Assembly: GCA_903918155.1 (NCBI GenBank)
Contig: CAIXDD010000382.1
Span: forward strand, 1-10,718
Origin: an uncultured Hyphomicrobiales bacterium
Lineage (GTDB): Bacteria; Pseudomonadota; Alphaproteobacteria; Rhizobiales; Beijerinckiaceae
Length of the DNA stretch: 10,718 nucleotides
Direction: 5' to 3'
Below, piece by piece: positions 7,109 to 10,718 of the stretch; positions within the stretch are counted from its first letter, which is position 1, and the number at the start of each line of letters is the position of its first letter. The notes beneath the pieces are model-generated. The model was given only the letters and a program-made list of their open reading frames with translations, did not search any database and was not told the DNA's origin. A program made the translations under genes and the position numbers.

Positions 7109-7137
7109 ATAGTAATCTCAATACTCCTAGGTCTCAA
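7109..7137 (-). promoter_or_regulatory. Sigma70-type promoter for the XRE regulator and unknown membrane-protein operon
   Basis: Reading leftward, TTGAGA (7137-7132), a 17-base spacer and TACTAT (7114-7109) give four or five of six consensus matches at each element with ideal spacing. The expected transcript start near 7102 leaves a leader of about 17-20 bases, holding the AGGAG site. This is the best promoter in the window. A second TTGAGA copy lies inside the spacer. Confidence 0.6.
7116..7137. repeat. Direct repeat of TCTCAA/TTGAGA over the regulator promoter
   Basis: TCTCAA occurs at 7116-7121 and again at 7132-7137, 16 bases apart, with the palindrome CCTAGG between them (7127-7132). 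The outer copy is the -35 element. Repeats over a promoter next to an XRE gene are typical operator candidates. The unit is short, so chance is not excluded. Confidence 0.35.
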
Positions 7138-7222
7138 GAGGGATTCGACGGCCGCGCAACAGCACAGCCCATGTTGCGGCCAATCAATCGCCCACGTTCA
7201 TAAGCTGAGTTCACGCTGCGCG

Positions 7223-7260
7223 GGGGCGTCACAGCGCCCCTTGGTTCGCGGCGACGCCGC
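7223..7260 (+). promoter_or_regulatory. Two tandem hairpins in the leader of the secretion operon
   Basis: GGGGCG (7223-7228) pairs with CGCCCC (7235-7240) around a six-base loop. GCGGC (7248-7252) pairs with GCCGC (7256-7260) around a three-base loop. The second stem ends just before the GAGGAAG ribosome-binding site (7264-7270) of the ABC transporter gene. Neither is followed by a T run, so they are not terminators; they might affect message stability or translation. GC-rich DNA forms such stems easily by chance. Confidence 0.3.
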
Positions 7261-7273
7261 ATGAGGAAGTCAT

Positions 7274-9028
7274 ATGTTCGGCAAGTCTAAAGCGTCTCCC
7301 GCTGGCCCGCAGACCGCGCTGGATGCGGGATTGCGCGCCGCCAAGCCCGCGCTGATCGCGGTGATCGTGTTCAGCTGCGTCGTGAACCTTCTGATGCTGG
7401 CTGGGCCGCTTTACATGATGCAGGTCTATGACCGCGTCCTCGCGAGCCGCAACCTGACCACGCTGCTCTTCCTGACGCTCATCCTCGCGTTCTGCTATGG
7501 CGTGATCGCCGTTATGGAGCTTGTTCGTTCGCAGGTGTTGATCCGCGCTGGCGTGCAATTCGATCGCGCCGTGAATGGCGATCTCTTTCGCTCCGTGCAA
7601 CGTCTGTCGCTGAAGAAGCCGGGCGCTGCGCCGGTGCAAGGCCTGCGCGATCTTGATTCCGTGCGCGAATTCTTTTCCGGCGCCGGATTCCTCGCTTTTC
7701 TCGATTTCCCCTGGGTGCCGATCTACATCATCGCCGCCTTCCTCATAAACCCGTGGTTTGGCGTTTTCGTCCTGATCGCGGCTATCATCACATTCGTGCT
7801 CGCGGCGCTCAACGAATATGCGACGCGCGATCGTCTCAATCAGGCTCAGATGAGTTCCATCTCCGCCTCTAATTACGCGACGACGACGTTCCGCAATTCC
7901 GAAGTGCTTCACGCCATGGGCATGGTGGAGGCGTTGCGCACACGCTGGGGCAAGCAGCATGAATCCGTGCTCGCCTGGCAGGCGGCCGCCTCAAGCCGCG
8001 CGGGTCTTTTGATCGCTCTGGCGAAGTTCCACCGCATGTTGACGCAGAGTCTCGTGCTGGGCCTTGGCGCGTTGCTCGTGCTGCAGCGAGAGATATCGCC
8101 TGGCATGATGATCGCCGCCTCCATCATCATCGGGCGCGCGCTTCAGCCCGTCGAGATCGCCATCGGCAATTGGAAGGGCTTCACGAACATGCGCAATTCC
8201 TTTGCGCGCGTGCAGTCGATGCTTCTCGAGCTTGGAACGAAGCAGGATAAGATCGACCTGCCGGAGCCCAAAGGGCATCTGACGCTTGAGAACGTGACGG
8301 TGTTTCCCCCGGGCCGGCAGACCGCCGTGCTGCGGCAGGTCTCAGTCAACATTCCAGCCGGCTCCGCCGTCGCTGTGATCGGCTCCAGCGCCGCCGGCAA
8401 GTCGTCGCTGGCGCGGGCCATGACGGGCATCTGGCCCGCAGCTTCAGGCGCGGTGCGTCTTGACGGCTCGAAGCTTGAACACTGGGACGCTGAGGATCTC
8501 GGGCGTCACATGGGATATCTGCCGCAGGATGTTGAGCTGTTCAGCGGCACGATCGCGGAAAACATTTCTCGCTTCGCGCAAGCGGAGGATCAGGAAATCA
8601 TCGACGCCGCGTTGTTGGCGGGCGTGCATGAAATGATCCAGAAGCTGCCGGAAGGCTACAACACGCAGATCGGCGATGGCGGGCAGGCGCTGTCTGGCGG
8701 ACAGCGCCAGCGCATTGGACTGGCGCGCGCGCTTTTCAGATTGCCGGCCGTGATCGTGCTCGACGAGCCGAACGCAAATCTCGATACCGCTGGCGAACAG
8801 GCTCTCGTGGATGCGTTTCAGGAACTGAAGACGCGCGGACGCACCGTCGTCGTCGTGACGCACAAGATGAACATTCTCTCGAGCGTCGATTATGTCCTCG
8901 TGCTGAAGGACGGCCAGATCCAGAATGCAGGGCCGCGGGACGAAGTGCTCTCAAAATTGATGGGTCCCAAAGTGGTCGCTTCGCCCGAACAGCCGCGTCC
9001 GCGCGCTCCCGGCGCCGCCGCGCTCTGA
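7274..9028 (+). CDS. Type I secretion system permease/ATPase, PrtD family ABC transporter
   Basis: A 584-residue inner-membrane ABC half-transporter, the usual length for the PrtD (protease/lipase exporter) family; it would dimerise and push unfolded substrates with C-terminal signals through an adaptor and a TolC-type channel. Six membrane segments are visible near 26-46, 62-82, 138-158, 160-180, 254-272 and 276-290, with PLYMMQVYDRVL at 45-56 typical of the family. The ATPase domain has Walker A GSSAAGKS (370-377), signature LSGGQ (473-477), Walker B VIVLDE (493-498, catalytic E498) and the H-loop His530. There is no N-terminal C39 peptidase domain, so it does not process leader peptides. 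The start has GAGGAAG just upstream. The HlyD-type gene follows after 33 bases. The tail after about 565 is Pro/Ala-rich. The substrate is unknown and none is encoded in the window. Confidence 0.96.
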   Translation: MFGKSKASPAGPQTALDAGLRAAKPALIAVIVFSCVVNLLMLAGPLYMMQVYDRVLASRNLTTLLFLTLILAFCYGVIAVMELVRSQVLIRAGVQFDRAVNGDLFRSVQRLSLKKPGAAPVQGLRDLDSVREFFSGAGFLAFLDFPWVPIYIIAAFLINPWFGVFVLIAAIITFVLAALNEYATRDRLNQAQMSSISASNYATTTFRNSEVLHAMGMVEALRTRWGKQHESVLAWQAAASSRAGLLIALAKFHRMLTQSLVLGLGALLVLQREISPGMMIAASIIIGRALQPVEIAIGNWKGFTNMRNSFARVQSMLLELGTKQDKIDLPEPKGHLTLENVTVFPPGRQTAVLRQVSVNIPAGSAVAVIGSSAAGKSSLARAMTGIWPAASGAVRLDGSKLEHWDAEDLGRHMGYLPQDVELFSGTIAENISRFAQAEDQEIIDAALLAGVHEMIQKLPEGYNTQIGDGGQALSGGQRQRIGLARALFRLPAVIVLDEPNANLDTAGEQALVDAFQELKTRGRTVVVVTHKMNILSSVDYVLVLKDGQIQNAGPRDEVLSKLMGPKVVASPEQPRPRAPGAAAL

Positions 9029-9049
9029 GCGATCTTCGAACGTTTGCGT

Positions 9050-9054
9050 AAAGG
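9050..9054 (+). promoter_or_regulatory. Shine-Dalgarno AAAGG deciding the start of the adaptor gene
   Basis: AAAGG lies seven bases before ATG 9062. A TTG at 9044 in the same frame would start upstream of this site and lacks its own, so 9062 is the better start. Confidence 0.55.
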
Positions 9055-9061
9055 CTTTGAA

Positions 9062-10402
9062 ATGTCACTCAGCGTCATGAACGAATCCAAGACCGAGTCG
9101 CCGGAGGCGTTGAACGCGTCCGGCGATGCGGAATGGATGATCCGCTTAGGTTACCTCATCATCGTCGTGTTTTTCGGCGGTTTCGTGCTGTGGACCGGGC
9201 TTGCGCGCATCGACAGCGCCGTCATCGCGGGCGGCTCCGTCGCCTATGAGACGCGGCGCAAGGTGGTGCAGCATCTTGAAGGCGGCATCGTGCAAGATCT
9301 CTTTGTGCGAGAGGGCCAGGCGGTCGAAGAGGGGCAGGTTCTGCTGCGACTTGAAGACACGCAGGCGCGCGCCAATGTCGAACTGGTCCAGAATGCGCTC
9401 GACGGCCTGCTCGCGCAGGAAGCCCGACTGTTGGCGGAGCGCGATCAAAGCGCCGAAATCGACTTCCCCGCCGAACTCGTCGCCCGCGCGAACCAGCCCG
9501 CGGTCGCCAAGGTCGTGCAGGATCAGCTGACGCAGTTTCGCGAACGCAAGGGCTCCATCGACGGCCAGATCGGCATTCTCGAAGGTCGCGTGAACCAATA
9601 TCAGTCCGAGATCGAGGGGCTGCGGCTCGAGCGCGTCTCGTCTGACAAGCAGCTCGCCTTCATCGAGGACGAATTGGTCGGCGTGCGCGACCTCGCCGAC
9701 AAGGGCCTCGTGCCCAAGACGCGCTGGCTTGCGCTTGAGCGTGAAGCCGCGCGTTTGCAGGGCATTGTCGGGCGCAATGAGGCCGAGGTCGCCAAGGCGC
9801 AGAACAGCGCCGCTGAAATGCGCATGCAGATCCAGCAGCTCAAGCAGAAAATGCGCGAGGAGGTTTCAGCCTCGCTGCAGGACACGCGCCAGAAGATCAA
9901 TGATTCGCGTGAGCGCCGCCGCGTCGCCGAGGATGTGATGCGGCGCATGGACGTGATCGCGCCGCGCTCCGGCAAGGTGCAGGGCGTGAAGGTCACCTCG
10001 CGCGGTCAGGTCATTCGGCCCGGCGAGCCCGTGGCCGAAGTCGTGCCCGTCGCCGACGATTTGATCGTCGAGGCGCAGGTCGCGGTCACGGATGTGGAAA
10101 AGCTGAGAGAAGGCGCCGTCGCCGAGGTGCGGTTCCCCAATTTCAACACGCGCACCACGCCGGTGATTTTAGGGCGCATCAATACGATGTCGCGCGACCG
10201 CCTCTATGATGAAGCTTCGCGGCAGGTCTATTTCCTGGCGCAGATCTCCATCAACGACACCGACATTCCCGCTCAGCTGAAGGATGCGTTGAGCGCCGGC
10301 ATGCAGGTTGAAGTCATCATCCCGACGGGGGAGCGCACCGTGCTCCATTACCTCGTCCAGCCGCTCGGCGACGCTTTGGCGAAGACCTTCCGGGAGCGCT
10401 GA
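9062..10402 (+). CDS. HlyD/PrtE-family type I secretion periplasmic adaptor
   Basis: A 446-residue membrane-fusion protein that links the ABC transporter to an outer-membrane channel. A short cytoplasmic N-terminus is followed by one membrane anchor (about 30-49), then VQHLEGGIVQDLFVREGQAV (69-88), the first half of the lipoyl-like domain typical of PrtE/HlyD. A long helical hairpin with heptad-like Glu/Lys/Arg/Leu patterning spans about 100-295. The second lipoyl half is VIAPRSGKVQGVKV (298-311), with the beta-barrel region after it. The C-terminus SAGMQVEVIIPTGERTVLHYL fits the HlyD-family signature region. It follows the PrtD-like gene by 33 bases and precedes a strong terminator, so the operon has just these two genes. 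The outer-membrane component must come from elsewhere. Confidence 0.95.
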   Translation: MSLSVMNESKTESPEALNASGDAEWMIRLGYLIIVVFFGGFVLWTGLARIDSAVIAGGSVAYETRRKVVQHLEGGIVQDLFVREGQAVEEGQVLLRLEDTQARANVELVQNALDGLLAQEARLLAERDQSAEIDFPAELVARANQPAVAKVVQDQLTQFRERKGSIDGQIGILEGRVNQYQSEIEGLRLERVSSDKQLAFIEDELVGVRDLADKGLVPKTRWLALEREAARLQGIVGRNEAEVAKAQNSAAEMRMQIQQLKQKMREEVSASLQDTRQKINDSRERRRVAEDVMRRMDVIAPRSGKVQGVKVTSRGQVIRPGEPVAEVVPVADDLIVEAQVAVTDVEKLREGAVAEVRFPNFNTRTTPVILGRINTMSRDRLYDEASRQVYFLAQISINDTDIPAQLKDALSAGMQVEVIIPTGERTVLHYLVQPLGDALAKTFRER

Positions 10403-10426
10403 CGGTCAAGTCCATAGCGAAGGTTG

Positions 10427-10451
10427 AAAAGGGGCGGGGACGCCCCTTTTT
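10427..10451 (+). terminator. Intrinsic terminator ending the secretion operon
   Basis: AAAAGGGGCG (10427-10436) pairs perfectly with CGCCCCTTTT (10441-10450) around a GGGA tetraloop, ending in a run of five T. It lies 24 bases after the stop of the adaptor gene. The symmetric A and T runs mean it could also stop transcription coming from the right, though no gene is known there. Confidence 0.92.
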
Positions 10452-10506
10452 GTTGGCCGGAATTTGGCGCGTTTGCGGCGCTTGCGCAGCGCCGAGTCTC
10501 TGAAAA

Positions 10507-10534
10507 TGGAATGACGCGTCGCGATGCGATTCCA
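10507..10534. repeat. Imperfect dyad in the right-hand non-coding stretch
   Basis: TGGAAT (10507-10512) and ATTCCA (10529-10534) are inverted copies; just inside them CGC (10515-10517) can pair with GCG (10526-10528), leaving a two-base bulge. Within it GACGCGTC is a separate 8-bp palindrome. It might be an operator for a gene beyond the window edge. No T tract follows, so it is not a terminator. Confidence 0.25.
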
Positions 10535-10569
10535 AAAATACTTAGTCTATACTTTAAAAACGCCTGCGG

Positions 10570-10718
10570 ATGCGTGATCGAAACGCCCCTGTGGCTTCTC
10601 TGTATCACCTGCGTAAATTCCTGATTTTCAGCGGCTTTATGCTGTCCCGGCCGGGCCTTTGCGCAGGCGCCCGCTGGATTGTGGGCAAACACAGCAAAAA
10701 TCGCTTGCCTGAGCTCCA
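10570..10718 (+). CDS. Possible start of a gene running off the right edge (weak)
   Basis: From ATG 10570 a frame stays open for 49 codons to the window edge, beginning MRDRNAPVASLYHLRKF. An AT-rich stretch with TATACT (10548-10553) lies just before it, which would leave only about a ten-base leader, and no clear Shine-Dalgarno is seen. A later in-frame ATG at 10639 is an alternative. The translated residues match no family I know. A frame of this length is expected by chance in GC-rich DNA, so this is only a pointer. Nothing else between the terminator and the edge looks like a gene or RNA. Confidence 0.15.
   Translation, partial: MRDRNAPVASLYHLRKFLIFSGFMLSRPGLCAGARWIVGKHSKNRLPEL

Noticed and set aside
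7223..7240. GGGGCG/CGCCCC hairpin as a terminator for incoming transcription
   Set aside because: No T run on either side; kept only as a leader hairpin candidate.
10424..10624. Plus-strand open frame of 66 codons starting at the terminator
   Set aside because: Its first codons lie in the terminator stem; no ribosome-binding site or protein family.
10348..10692. Minus-strand open frame of 114 codons at the right end
   Set aside because: Runs through the intrinsic terminator and into the end of the adaptor gene; begins with GTG, no ribosome-binding site, no recognisable protein.
1..10718. tRNA, rRNA, CRISPR array, insertion sequence or attachment site
   Set aside because: I saw no cloverleaf-like segment, regularly spaced repeats, transposase-like protein or terminal inverted repeats anywhere in the window.

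Overview
The window looks like chromosomal DNA of an alphaproteobacterium, most likely a member of the Rhizobiales/Hyphomicrobiales. The reasons are high G+C with GC-rich third codon positions, tightly packed genes with 4-base and longer overlaps, and a PrtD/HlyD-type secretion pair next to surface-polysaccharide genes. The genus cannot be fixed by eye; a methylotroph-type family such as Methylocystaceae or Beijerinckiaceae is only a guess.

Left part (1-4108, + strand): a surface-polysaccharide cluster. It starts inside the last ~193 codons of a CapD/FlaA1-like nucleotide-sugar epimerase/dehydratase. This overlaps an O-antigen ligase/polymerase-like membrane protein (Wzy_C family). A short gap with a good promoter candidate and a 12-bp palindrome follows, then two GT-B family 4 glycosyltransferases sharing a 4-base ATGA overlap. 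From the opposite direction comes gmd, GDP-mannose 4,6-dehydratase (4109-5143, - strand). Its stop codon directly abuts the stop of the second glycosyltransferase, with no spacer and no terminator. Together these genes would make a GDP-6-deoxy-sugar, build oligosaccharide units and polymerise or ligate them into an O-antigen, capsule or exopolysaccharide.

Middle part (5144-7273): a leftward two-gene unit. A small XRE-type DNA-binding protein (6768-7085) is followed after 24 bases by a 488-residue acidic protein with two membrane segments and no recognisable domain (5277-6743). A strong sigma70-like promoter (TTGAGA, 17 bp, TACTAT) stands before the regulator, and TTGAGA occurs twice there as a direct repeat. 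The regulator gene and its upstream region are clearly more AT-rich than the rest.

Right part (7274-10451, + strand): a divergently transcribed type I secretion operon, with a PrtD-family ABC transporter and a HlyD/PrtE-family adaptor, closed by a textbook intrinsic terminator. No TolC-type outer-membrane partner and no RTX-type substrate lie in the window. The last 267 bases hold no convincing gene, only a dyad and a short frame open to the window edge.

The most interesting unit is the divergent arrangement of XRE regulator, acidic membrane protein of unknown function and type I secretion pair. It looks like a self-regulated secretion module set beside polysaccharide genes.
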